DNA of 32,798 nt, from NCBI RefSeq assembly GCF_002368115.1, contig NZ_AP018316.1, positions 905,593-938,390 of the forward strand, given 5' to 3'. The position numbers and the translations under genes were made by a program. Shown here piece after piece: positions 8,787 to 17,395 of this stretch. This DNA comes from Dolichospermum compactum NIES-806 (GTDB lineage Bacteria > Cyanobacteriota > Cyanobacteriia > Cyanobacteriales > Nostocaceae). The notes beneath the pieces are model-generated. The model made no database searches. It worked only from the letters and a program-made list of their open reading frames with translations, and was not told where the DNA came from. The first letter of the stretch is position 1, and every line of letters begins with the position of its first letter.

Positions 8787-10382
8787 TTATTTTAATGTTT
8801 CTATCCGTTTAAACACTGGTTTTGGTGTTCCCAATATTTGTTTATCGGATAATATTCCCCATGTTGAGTGGGTACAAAAAGGTGCTAAAATTGCACCTTC
8901 TTTTTGTTCATTAAAATTTATTCCCCAGCCTAATTGCTGATAAATATCACTGCTGATATTAGGAATAATTGGGGATAGAAGATAAGCTGCTAGTCTGACA
9001 GATTCCAGCACCGCATATAGCACCACTTCTACTTCTGACTGTTTACCTTGTTTATATAATGACCAAGGAGCTTGATCATCAATAAATTTATTACTGGCTT
9101 GTACCAGAGATAAAACATAGTGACAGGCTTCATTAAAAGCTAATGCTGTGTATGCTTGCTTCACCCTTTCTCCCAACTCTAACCCCATTGCTTTCAAAGG
9201 ATTTTCAATGGGAATGGCTGATTGGTTAATGGCTGGTACTTGACTAGCACAGTATTTCTTCACCATGTTTAAAGTCCGATTTAACAAATTACCTAAATCA
9301 TTCGCCAAATCTGCATTCAAAACATTAATGAACCTTATTTCATTAAAATCGCCATCCTTCCCAAATTCGATTTCCTTAAGGAAGTAATAACGAACGGCAT
9401 CACTACCATAATTTTCCACTAAAGTAATAGGATCAAGGGTATTACCTAAAGTCTTTCCCATTTTTTGACCATCTTTAGTTAAAAAACCATGTCCAAATAC
9501 CCTGTCTGGTAAAGGTAAACCCGCTGACATCAGCATTGCAGGCCAGTACACAGCATGAAAGCGTAAAATATCTTTACCAATCAAGTGCAGGTTAATCGGC
9601 CACCATGATTGTAAAGCATTAGCTAAAGTTGCTTCTGCATCTGGTTCTAACAATGCTGTTACATAACCCAGCAAAGCATCAAACCATACATACAATGTAT
9701 GTTGAGAATCCACAGGGACAGGAAAACCCCAATCAAGATTTACCCGCGAAATCGAAAAATCCTGTAAACCTTGAGCGACAAAATTGAAAACTTCATTTCG
9801 TCTGCTGACCGGTTGGATAAAATCTGGATGGGATTGGTAAAACTCCTCTAACTGGGTTTGGTATTTAGACAAGCGAAAGAAATAGTTCTGCTCATCTCGC
9901 CACTCTACTTGTTTGTTAGTATGGATAGGACAGTGTTTATCTGCGAGTAAATCCCGTTCTTCCTTAAACTCTTCGCAGGAAACACAGTACCAACCTTTTT
10001 GTTCTCCTTGGTAAATGTCGCCATTTTCCCAAACTCGCTGAAAAAACTCTTTAACTATCGCTTGGTGACGGGGTGCTGTAGTCCGACTAAAGCGATCATA
10101 TTGAATATCGAGTAAATCCCACAAGTTAAGAAAACTGGGAACTATTTCATCACAAAAATCCTGTGGTGGTTTTCCTAAATTTGCTGCTGAACGCTGAATT
10201 TTTTGCCCGTGTTCATCTGTACCTGTAATTAGTAGCACTTGATGTCCCTGTAAGCGATTAAATCTGGCGACTACATCCGCTGCTATAGTTGTATAAGCAC
10301 TGCCAATATGCGGAACATCGTTGACATAGTATAGTGGTGTGGTCAGTGCAAAAGTCTTTTCTGTTTTATTCACAAGATTCAT
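8787..10382 (-). CDS. metG: Methionyl-tRNA synthetase
   Basis: 531 residues. Class I aminoacyl-tRNA synthetase that charges tRNA(Met). The HIGH-type motif is HIGS at 25-28. A single zinc knuckle is formed by C133, C136, C151 and H154. The KMSKS-type motif reads KMGKT at 307-311 in the context GFLTKDGQKMGKTLGN. The all-helical anticodon-binding domain fills about 370-531, ending in FKRIETLK. There is no C-terminal EMAP-II/Trbp111 dimerisation domain, as in the shorter bacterial forms. The ATG at 10382 is chosen; the nearby internal GTG (residue 4) could also serve. It has an 800-bp upstream region and stands alone. Confidence 0.96.
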   Translation of the reverse strand: MNLVNKTEKTFALTTPLYYVNDVPHIGSAYTTIAADVVARFNRLQGHQVLLITGTDEHGQKIQRSAANLGKPPQDFCDEIVPSFLNLWDLLDIQYDRFSRTTAPRHQAIVKEFFQRVWENGDIYQGEQKGWYCVSCEEFKEERDLLADKHCPIHTNKQVEWRDEQNYFFRLSKYQTQLEEFYQSHPDFIQPVSRRNEVFNFVAQGLQDFSISRVNLDWGFPVPVDSQHTLYVWFDALLGYVTALLEPDAEATLANALQSWWPINLHLIGKDILRFHAVYWPAMLMSAGLPLPDRVFGHGFLTKDGQKMGKTLGNTLDPITLVENYGSDAVRYYFLKEIEFGKDGDFNEIRFINVLNADLANDLGNLLNRTLNMVKKYCASQVPAINQSAIPIENPLKAMGLELGERVKQAYTALAFNEACHYVLSLVQASNKFIDDQAPWSLYKQGKQSEVEVVLYAVLESVRLAAYLLSPIIPNISSDIYQQLGWGINFNEQKEGAILAPFCTHSTWGILSDKQILGTPKPVFKRIETLK

Positions 10383-11185
10383 GGACTATAAAAGCAAATT
10401 ATTAATCAGTTTTCTCTATTAATAATCTAGATGATTTAGACAAAACTACGCAATTATATAACATTGCTACTTTTTTTTCAAACTCCTGGCGATGGATAAC
10501 AACTTTATGGACTGAAGAATTGTTTAATTACTTCTATAAATCCACCTGATTTTTAACTAAATCAGAGAAAGTATTTACTAATAATCATGGTAAAACCTGT
10601 TTCTTTCCTTGGTAGTTACAGAGAATACACTAACTGAAACTCTAGCGATATAACTAATTGTGTGGATATAATTTTGCATATCAGATGTTCTCAGTGATAA
10701 TTGACCAACCCGTTAGTTTCAATTTTGAGTAATTTACTAAGTTGTCGTTGGAGAAATTCCTAATTTAGTGGGACTTGTTTGAGAATTTTTAATCCATTAA
10801 TCCAGGACTTACGCAACTGGCACATTGGTAGGGTGCGTCAAATATCAACAATCTGTTTATTTGCAGGATTTATGCAGTCTGACGCACCCTACAACAGATT
10901 TTTGGTGTGACACTTGCGTAAGTCCTATAATCATTGAACTAACTATTAAAAATTTACTCAAAGCATTTAGCTAATGTCTAAAGGCTGAATGATGAGTCAC
11001 ATACTTATATATGATGAATACAAATTGCTATAAATTCTGTAATTATGGTTTCAGAGTGGGTGATTTTTTATCTAGAAAGGTTGATTTTAGACAGATGAGA
11101 AAAGATAAAAATTTCGTCACAATCCCTATCTGGATAACGGAAAGGGTAAAGTTAAAGATAGAGTAGATGAATAAAAATAAGTAAA
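10383..11185. other. Long AT-rich intergenic region carrying a MITE-like element
   Basis: About 800 bp lie between the divergent metG and hydrolase genes. It contains the MITE-like element at 10804-10926. Otherwise there is no convincing open frame, RNA gene or named repeat. Promoters for both flanking genes must lie here, but I cannot place them with confidence. Confidence 0.5.
10804..10926. mobile_element. MITE-like element with nested inverted repeats
   Basis: A perfect 13-bp terminal inverted repeat, AGGACTTACGCAA (10804-10816) and TTGCGTAAGTCCT (10914-10926), encloses a second perfect 12-bp inverted repeat, TAGGGTGCGTCA (10829-10840) and TGACGCACCCTA (10880-10891). The element is 123 bp long and has no coding capacity, so it would need a transposase in trans. 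I see no clear target-site duplication. A second copy starts at 32769. Confidence 0.8.
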
Positions 11186-12031
11186 ATGCCAGCAGTTGAT
11201 CCTAAACCTTGTTTTTTAACGCCAAATCCAGTACGATCAGATTCTCCTTTATTTATCTATTTGCCAGGTATGGATGGGACTGGTGAGTTATTGCAATCTC
11301 AAATCCCAGAATTAGCCTGTGGTTTAGATATTCGTTGCTTGTCCATACCCAAAAACTGTCTGGCCACTTGGGATGTTTTAGCGAAGAATGTTTTGGACTT
11401 GGTTCACGCTGAGTTAGAAAAAAGCTGTCAACGGACAATATATCTATGTGGTGAATCTTTTGGTGGTTGTTTAGCAATACAAGTAGCTATCCAGTCGCCG
11501 CAGTTATTTAAGCGTATTATCTTAATTAATCCTGCTTCGGCTTTGCAGCAGCAATCTTGGTTTAATTGGATATCCCAGGCTACTCAATTTGTACCATCAT
11601 TCCTATTTGATATTGGTGCATTGGGTTTGTTACCGTTTCTAGCATCATTAGAACGGATTTCTCCAAGCGATCGCTATACACTACTTACAGCTATGCGTTC
11701 TCTACCATCAGAAACCGTAAATTGGCGCTTATCCTTACTGCGAGATTTCCAGGTTGATAGCAAACAGCTACAAGAGCTAACACAACCAATTTTACTCATT
11801 GGCAGTGGTAGCGATCGCCTATTACCCTCTGTAAGTGAAATTGCTCGATTGGCAGATATTCTACCAAATACTCAGACATTTATCTTACCACATAGCGGTC
11901 ATGCCTGTTTATTAGAGAAGGATGTCAATCTCTATCAAATTCTTAAAGATAATGATTTTTTAGAAGTTAATATCACTGTACCAAAAATTACCAAATCAAC
12001 GCACAGTCCTATTTTCACCAAGTCTTTGTGA
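11186..12031 (+). CDS. Alpha/beta hydrolase (esterase/thioesterase-like)
   Basis: 281 residues with a complete catalytic triad pattern. The nucleophile elbow is GESFGG with S91, the acid D210 is in IGSGSDRLLP, and the base H239 is in PHSGHACLLE. The oxyanion strand is FIYLPGMDGTG (23-33). The arrangement resembles the hydrolase half of plant phytyl ester synthase/PYP-type plastid proteins and their single-domain cyanobacterial relatives. No acyltransferase domain follows here. There is no signal peptide, so it is likely cytoplasmic. The substrate (a lipid, phytol or carotenoid ester) is inferred from that resemblance only. It is monocistronic. Confidence 0.8.
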   Translation: MPAVDPKPCFLTPNPVRSDSPLFIYLPGMDGTGELLQSQIPELACGLDIRCLSIPKNCLATWDVLAKNVLDLVHAELEKSCQRTIYLCGESFGGCLAIQVAIQSPQLFKRIILINPASALQQQSWFNWISQATQFVPSFLFDIGALGLLPFLASLERISPSDRYTLLTAMRSLPSETVNWRLSLLRDFQVDSKQLQELTQPILLIGSGSDRLLPSVSEIARLADILPNTQTFILPHSGHACLLEKDVNLYQILKDNDFLEVNITVPKITKSTHSPIFTKSL

Positions 12032-12049
12032 GGCCGGGTTATATTAGTA

Positions 12050-12094
12050 TAGGGGCAATTTATCTAGCTTGCGTCCGAAAGGGTCTTGCCCCTA
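12050..12094. repeat. TAGGGGCAA inverted repeat downstream of the hydrolase
   Basis: TAGGGGCAA (12050-12058) and TTGCCCCTA (12086-12094) form a perfect 9-bp inverted repeat around a 27-base spacer. It is of the same family as the TGTAGGGG/CCCCTACA hairpin at 29364-29428. It could also help end the hydrolase transcript, but no T-run follows. Confidence 0.6.
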
Positions 12095-12190
12095 CAATGT
12101 GCAATTCTCCAGAGATATTATAGCCCTATCTTCATCCTCCCACAGGTAATAGAAAGTAGCAGCCTGAAATACCAATATAGTGTCAGGGAA

Positions 12191-12580
12191 TTATCGGTGA
12201 GTTTTCACAATTCCCACTGTATTCTGTAAAATCCTTTTACTTTTTGGAGATGAATACTCAGTATCTCTAGAGGTTTGCATCGCCTCTTTGACAAGAGTAG
12301 CTAGTTCTTCTAACTGATTAATTGCTTCTGCACCCTCTAATTTCATTAACTCTCGATCATCACGCATTTCTGTCCAAGTAATCCCATAATCGGATACCAA
12401 AAACCGGATTAAATGATTATCGCCTAAGCTTACCATAAAAGATGCACTATTCATTTGGTCGCCGCAAGTATAACAAGAAGCAGGATAACCATACCTCTCT
12501 AGTACAACTGCTAAAGCTTGCAAATTCATTACTAAATCTTGAACAAATTGTCTATACTCGTTTGCTAGTCTTAAAAACAC
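12191..12580 (-). CDS. DUF1815 family protein
   Basis: 129 residues. It matches the cyanobacteria-restricted DUF1815 family through phrases such as FVQDLVMNLQALA, YPASCYTCGDQM, SASFMVSLGDNHLIRF and DYGITWTEMRDD. The function is unknown. A CxxC pair (C57, C60) could bind metal or form a disulfide. The start is GTG (complement of 12578-12580), supported by a strong GGAGGG ribosome-binding site four bases upstream. The roughly 25 residues at the C-terminus look variable. It stands alone. Confidence 0.9.
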   Translation of the reverse strand: MFLRLANEYRQFVQDLVMNLQALAVVLERYGYPASCYTCGDQMNSASFMVSLGDNHLIRFLVSDYGITWTEMRDDRELMKLEGAEAINQLEELATLVKEAMQTSRDTEYSSPKSKRILQNTVGIVKTHR

Positions 12581-13259
12581 TTGTCCCTCCAGATACCACA
12601 GTCATTTGAGTTTATTTTATATTTTCTTTAGATTTTCTCATGAACTGGTATTGTAAAATGGGTTTTACAATTTTTAGTGTTTCATGAGTTCGTTAATTAG
12701 TTAACTTGTCCAGGTTAGTAGATAACGATTCTTGAAGAAGTATCAAACTATTCAATTTATCAAGTAGTTATAACAGAATCAGTTACTAAAATTTACATTT
12801 TGGCTTTATCGCTCTGTCAGAACGGTACTTAATAAAATTTAGACCTTATCAGCCTAACTTAAATCCGTTCATAGTCAAGTTCTTTAAAGCCATATGTGCC
12901 ACTATTACAGGTCATGTAGAGCCATATTAAGATGATTTATTCAGTCTAACGCTTATTTTCGTTCCTTGTGTTTTTACCTCCACTTCAAATAAACACAGAA
13001 TCATATAACATAGATTGAGATTAACACAACTGTTGAATATACTTAATTAATGTATTATTTTTAATATATATCTTTAATACTCTCTATAATACTGATCCTA
13101 ACATTACAGAAGCTGATCTGATGATTCAAAAAACTATAGAAATTCTAAATTTTGCCAAAGCAAATATTGATTGTTTATAAATTGAGGTTATTTTGTCAGA
13201 ATCAGGTAGCCATTTACATTGACAGGATAAAAGTCATAGCTTCCTCGATTATTAGTTAA
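12581..13259. other. AT-rich intergenic stretch with a possible gene fragment
   Basis: About 680 bp, very AT-rich. An open frame from about 13037 to the TAA at 13178-13180 encodes a tail with ITEADLMIQKTIEIL. It lacks a plausible start and any family I recognise, and may be the end of a decayed gene. I see no promoter, RNA or defined repeat in the rest. Confidence 0.4.
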
Positions 13260-13535
13260 CATTTCAAAAGTCATGGAAAAATTGAGGCTTTATGTATTTG
13301 TGATCAAGAATCTGATAATTATTTGTTAATGGATACCGGTTGGGATATAACAGGTAGAGTTCATGCAGTGGTGTTTCATTTGCGAATTATTGATGGGAAA
13401 ATCTGCATTGAATGGGATGGTACGGAAAGGGGTATAACTGGGGAATTATTGGAATTAGGAGTAGAAAAGGATGATATTATTTTAGGGTTTATTCGTCCTG
13501 AATATCGGCAGTTTACAGATTTTTCTGTAGCTTAA
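13260..13535 (+). pseudogene. xisI: 5'-truncated xisI (fdxN-element excision controlling factor family)
   Basis: The frame open from 13260 reads HGKIEALC.. then NYLLMDTGWD, GRVHAVVFHLRIIDGKI, IEWDGTERGI and PEYRQFTDFSVA. This tracks XisI closely to its C-terminus. About 25 N-terminal residues are missing: an in-frame TAA lies at 13257-13259, and the only starts are the internal TTG at 13323 or ATG at 13329, both of which cut into the fold. XisI works with XisH, which is absent here. In Anabaena the pair is needed for excision of the fdxN element, but xisHI genes are much more widespread and their general role is unclear. This copy is probably a relic. Confidence 0.75.
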
Positions 13536-13576
13536 AATAAAGTGTGAAATAGAATAATAAGTTTTGGGAATAATAA

Positions 13577-14029
13577 TTATGATAAATACTTATTCACAAA
13601 TTCTTGAGGAGTTAAACATTCAAACTCTTTTGTTTCTTGAACTAAACAACGAATTAGTTTATGATTAGCAGAAACAAAACATTGAGTTTCACCCTTACTA
13701 GCAGTTAAATAAACTCCAATATCTTCACGAGGAATTAATCCTAACTCTTCTATTTTGAGCCATTCCTCAGAAGTAAAATTGACATAAATAACCTGTAATT
13801 GCTGCCAAATCCGAGCAACAATTTGACTACCCCAATCTTTATTATATAAACGTTTAGATACTCGTAAGATTTGATCTAATAATTCTTCTGAAACGATAAC
13901 TTCTACAGATGAAGATTTTAAAAAACCAACTGATTCTAATATTTTTCTTTCATAACTATCCTGATTTGCAATACCAATAATATAAATATTAGTGTCTAAA
14001 AAAAGACGTTGAGGGATATCATAACTCAT
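13577..14029 (-). CDS. PIN-domain protein, VapC/FitB-like toxin
   Basis: 150 residues. PIN domains are metal-dependent ribonucleases used as toxins in type II toxin-antitoxin pairs. The first acid is D12 in LFLDTN, a second is E48/E49 in VSEELLDQIL, and a third is E102/D103 in REDIGVYLTA. The usual fourth acidic position (often T-x-D) reads VSANHKL, with N122 where an aspartate is expected. Activity may therefore be altered or rely on three acids. Its ATG lies inside the 3' end of the upstream antitoxin gene (11-base overlap), a classic coupled TA layout. Confidence 0.82.
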   Translation of the reverse strand: MSYDIPQRLFLDTNIYIIGIANQDSYERKILESVGFLKSSSVEVIVSEELLDQILRVSKRLYNKDWGSQIVARIWQQLQVIYVNFTSEEWLKIEELGLIPREDIGVYLTASKGETQCFVSANHKLIRCLVQETKEFECLTPQEFVNKYLS

Positions 14030-14327
14030 TGTGATGCTGTGCTTTTAATAAATGTTCTTCAGCCATTTCTTTTTTGACATCTTGAATTAAATCAATAATT
14101 TGCTCATGGGAATTATATCCTGTATTATCTAAGGATTCTTTTACCTGTGCTGCTAATATTTTTAGGGGAATTAATGTTTGTTCCTGAAAATTTTCTTGAG
14201 GATTTTTGGTAACAGCTTGTGTTAAAATTAGTTTCAACTCAGTCTCTAGAGTCCGTCCATGTTGTTCTGCTTGATATCTGAGATTTTCGACGAGGTTGGG
14301 TTCTAAGTTATCTAGAATTATTTTCAT
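14019..14327 (-). CDS. FitA-like ribbon-helix-helix antitoxin
   Basis: 102 residues. The first 35 residues (MKIILDNLEPNLVENL then AEQHGRTLETELKLIL) fit the FitA/VapB ribbon-helix-helix DNA-binding pattern: a beta strand, a helix, then HGRS/T and E-A/L-E. The C-terminal half would wrap the PIN partner. It probably represses its own promoter together with the toxin. It lies upstream of and overlaps the PIN gene by 11 bases. No promoter or operator can be picked out with confidence in the 197 bp upstream. Confidence 0.78.
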   Translation of the reverse strand: MKIILDNLEPNLVENLRYQAEQHGRTLETELKLILTQAVTKNPQENFQEQTLIPLKILAAQVKESLDNTGYNSHEQIIDLIQDVKKEMAEEHLLKAQHHNEL

Positions 14328-14524
14328 ATTTCATACATAGCTTGTGATTAGTTGATATTATATCATTTTTCAGGATTATATATCAACGCGGTAGGGGTTC
14401 AGCAATGCTAAAGCCCTACAAATGCGATACATATATATAGCAAGACTATTTGATTGATGAACATTGCCAGAGTCAGATCCCCGATTTATGTGAGAAGTTG
14501 GGGATCTATGTATATAAGATATTT

Positions 14525-15034
14525 TTATTGTTTTGGTATCTGAAAATCTGCGGCTTTAAATGATTTTCTATCTCTTTTTCTATCATAACTTTCTTGTAAA
14601 ATAAAACTTACTCTTTGTTTTTCTTTACGCAAAAATTTAGGTAACTCTTTTTGTAAGAAGAAGACACGATTTCCAGTATCATCTATAATCCATCCATGAG
14701 CTTGGTTAGGTGGTAATGATTCAATTGTACCGCAATAACGGGGAATATCCTGATATAGAATTTCTTTCCATAATTTTCGACATATTTGATTTAATTTAGT
14801 GATATCCCCTTCAAATTTAGTGAATGTTGATTGCTGGTTAGTGATCTCTCGGTTAATTTTTGCTTGTAATTGTTGTAAGGTATCTTTGACTTTCCAACCC
14901 TCTCTTTCTCGAATCGCTTTACATAGTTCTAAATGTTGTGCAGACATTTCTAACTTTCCTAATAATAAGCTTTGCTGACAAATTTTTTCATATAAAGTAA
15001 CTTTAATTTTATCTTCTCCCGGAGATAATGCAGT
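14525..15034 (-). pseudogene. 3' part of a disrupted TPR/cold-shock-like gene
   Basis: The conventional ORF starts at the ATG at 14947 (140 codons), but the frame is open back to 15034 and reads LSPGEDKIKVTLYEKI.. then QSLLLGKLEMSAQHL directly into it. The first part is helical and TPR-like. The last 70 residues (CGTIESLPPNQAHGWIID, then RVFFLQKEL and QRVSFILQESYDRKR) look like an OB-fold/cold-shock-type nucleic-acid-binding domain. The upstream ORF in another frame (stop at 15009) overlaps this frame by 26 bases, so one frameshift would join them. If intact, the product would carry TPRs and a C-terminal cold-shock-like domain. Confidence 0.65.
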
Positions 15035-15458
15035 TTATTATATTACACCATTCTAAAACAATATCCCATTTCTCTTTTTGTTTAGCAACTTTAATCACAG
15101 CAAAGACAGTTAATTCTTTAGGTAAAATATCTGGTTGCAAACTTAAAATTATTTTTGCTGATTCTATTAGTTGGTATAAATCTTCCTTAGATTCTTCTGG
15201 TTTAATAGCATCATCATAATATGCCCAAACTAATTCATTTTTAATATATTTATTCCCAGGAAATTGATTAAATGCTTTATTTCCTTGTTTAATAGACCAT
15301 GATGGATACCCACATTTACGTAAACAATAAAGATAACGACTTGCAGCATAAGCATTATTTTCATTTTCCCATACTTGCCGAAAAAGTGTTCCTGCTTCCT
15401 TCCATTGCTGTTGTTTAAGTAGTTCATTTGCAGTGTTCATTAATTCATTTTGATTCAT
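15009..15458 (-). pseudogene. 5' part of a disrupted TPR protein gene
   Basis: 149 codons. TPR-like helical pairs are visible: ANELLKQQQWKEAGTLFRQV, then AASRYLYCLRKCGYPSWSIK and a third pair around VAKQKEKWDIVLEW. The frame ends abruptly after EWCNIINCIISGRR, where the neighbouring frame (15034 to 14525) takes over. The two most likely formed one gene, possibly also with an internal loss of TPR units. It begins about 30 bp after the helicase stop and on the same strand, so the two probably form an operon. TPR proteins scaffold partner proteins; the helicase is the obvious candidate partner (inference). Confidence 0.65.
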
Positions 15459-15487
15459 AATGATTAATCCCTGATACAGTAATATTT

Positions 15488-17395
15488 CTATTGGTTGAAT
15501 ATGTCAAAACTTAAATAATTCTTTAATTCCGATGTTAGTTTAGATTGATGACTAATATATAAACTTAAATATTCCTGAGCGCGAGTCATGGCAACATAAA
15601 TCTGCCTTCTTGCTAAAATTTCAGCGTCTTTTTTACCAATAGAATCATCAAACTGTTCTAGCCAAATTAATAATACTGCTTTAAACTCTAACCCAAGAGA
15701 TGAAAGCATAGTTATAATTCTCACACCTTCTCTTTCCCGGTTATATTGTCTCTTAGAATTATCATTTTGATTAACCCAGTAAGTTGATATACCTTTCTGA
15801 TTGAGTTTTTGGATAATAGAATTTAATCTTGGTTCATCCTTCTTACCTGCTTGTCTATATAAAATAGCTATATCACGATCATCAATATTTAATGATTTTA
15901 AATAATGGATAGTTGATATAATATATTTTTCTTGTTCATCAGGTGTGCTGCTTATATAAATTTTTGGTTTATCCCCCTGTCTCAATGCTAAACTGGGTTT
16001 AACCAGAGGGAAAGTTACATCCTCATCTTCTAAAGGTTCAACTAAATCAGAGACATGGTTTAAAATACTCAATGCAGAAGATAAAATTTGATGTGTGTTA
16101 CGGTAGTTTTTGTCTAAGTCAAATTTCTTGCTAATAGTGCGATATCCTTGTGCTTTAATTCCTACATCTTTCCACTTAAAATCAGACCTTTTATAAAGAC
16201 TTTGGTTGCCATCTGCAACAATCATTAAATCACCATTTTCACTATGTTTCAGAGCATTCACACAACACTGAAACCAAATAGGAACAAAAGTATGAGCTTC
16301 ATCAATAAAAATAGCATCCCATTTTTGTTCTAGTGAATATTTAGATAATTTATCAAGAACTATTTTACCTGTATATTCGTCCCGATTTCCTTGAACTTGA
16401 CTGGGTAATTTACCTAATAGAGATTTTGCCCATACATCAAAATTTCCGACTTCAATATTTTGATAGTGTCTATTTTGTGAATCTTGATGAAAAACTGATT
16501 TTATATAGGCTGCTAAACATACATTGAAACACAGTATTAATATTCTTGCATGATGATTTTGGTTAATTAAGTATTTAGCGCGTGATATTAATAATAGGGT
16601 TTTCCCTGAACCAGAAACCCCAAAGAAGATACGATGACCATCTCCTATACTTTTAGCCAAAGATTCTTGTTTACTGTCTAAAGTTGTTAATATAATATCA
16701 CTTGGTAAAATTGAAAATTCAGAATTAACACTTTTTAATGTAGCTTTTTCTTGTCTAATAACAATTTCAGGATATATAATTCCTTTGATGGTACTAATCT
16801 GATCAGGTGTTAAAGGAGAGAAAACAAAGTTAACTCCAAACATTTCTTGAAAACGCTGGATGATTGTTTCTTCTTGAATATCATCTTTATCCCATGTCAA
16901 TAATTCATCACGATAAATTACACTTTTTATTGGGAGTATATCAATTAAATTATATTTATGAGCTTGTTCATCAGTTAAATTAGACATAACTGCACCAACA
17001 GCAATAGGAAAACATAAATTTCCTTGGTATTTGCCTGATTGGTTAGTTAATATTCTAGATTTTTTGAGAATATTTAATAATTTGTCAAGATAATCTTTAC
17101 CTTGACGTAAAGGAGATTTCTGTTTTTCAATTGTCTCTAAATCATTGCGATTGTTCTCTATTTCAAAACTATCATGGGAAGCTTTAAGTATGTGTTTGAG
17201 ATACCATCCTTTAACTTCTATAACAAGTAGTCCAAAATCAGGGGATAAAATAATAAAGTCAGGATAACGACCATCTATTCTGGGTTCATACCAAACATAG
17301 AAATTATCCGATAGCTTATTTTTGAGAATATTGTATAGTCTTTTTTCTCCCTCACTTGCTTTTTTAGGAAGAGAGGGCGGTATCATAATTGCCAT
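15488..17395 (-). CDS. NERD nuclease-like domain fused to UvrD/Rep-type SF1 helicase
   Basis: 635 residues. The N-terminal NERD domain (about 12-130) has GEKRLYNIL, then D46 in YPDFIIL and E60-V-K62 in LLVIEVKGW, which is the restriction-endonuclease-like D..ExK pattern. The helicase part follows: Walker A GVSGSGKT (259-266), Walker B IDEAH (364-368), DGNQSLYKR (395-403), NYRNT (430-434), GLEFKAV, and motif VI YVAMTRAQE (600-608). NERD-helicases are predicted DNA-processing enzymes and often sit in variable genome regions. A defence or repair role is inferred. A start at the fourth codon is also possible. It is followed at 30 bp by the disrupted TPR/cold-shock gene. It is AT-rich compared with eno next door. 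Confidence 0.88.
   Translation of the reverse strand: MAIMIPPSLPKKASEGEKRLYNILKNKLSDNFYVWYEPRIDGRYPDFIILSPDFGLLVIEVKGWYLKHILKASHDSFEIENNRNDLETIEKQKSPLRQGKDYLDKLLNILKKSRILTNQSGKYQGNLCFPIAVGAVMSNLTDEQAHKYNLIDILPIKSVIYRDELLTWDKDDIQEETIIQRFQEMFGVNFVFSPLTPDQISTIKGIIYPEIVIRQEKATLKSVNSEFSILPSDIILTTLDSKQESLAKSIGDGHRIFFGVSGSGKTLLLISRAKYLINQNHHARILILCFNVCLAAYIKSVFHQDSQNRHYQNIEVGNFDVWAKSLLGKLPSQVQGNRDEYTGKIVLDKLSKYSLEQKWDAIFIDEAHTFVPIWFQCCVNALKHSENGDLMIVADGNQSLYKRSDFKWKDVGIKAQGYRTISKKFDLDKNYRNTHQILSSALSILNHVSDLVEPLEDEDVTFPLVKPSLALRQGDKPKIYISSTPDEQEKYIISTIHYLKSLNIDDRDIAILYRQAGKKDEPRLNSIIQKLNQKGISTYWVNQNDNSKRQYNREREGVRIITMLSSLGLEFKAVLLIWLEQFDDSIGKKDAEILARRQIYVAMTRAQEYLSLYISHQSKLTSELKNYLSFDIFNQ

Noticed and set aside
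13037..13180. Open frame ending in ITEADLMIQKTIEIL..
   Set aside because: No plausible start, and I could not assign it to XisH or any other family; noted only as a possible fragment.
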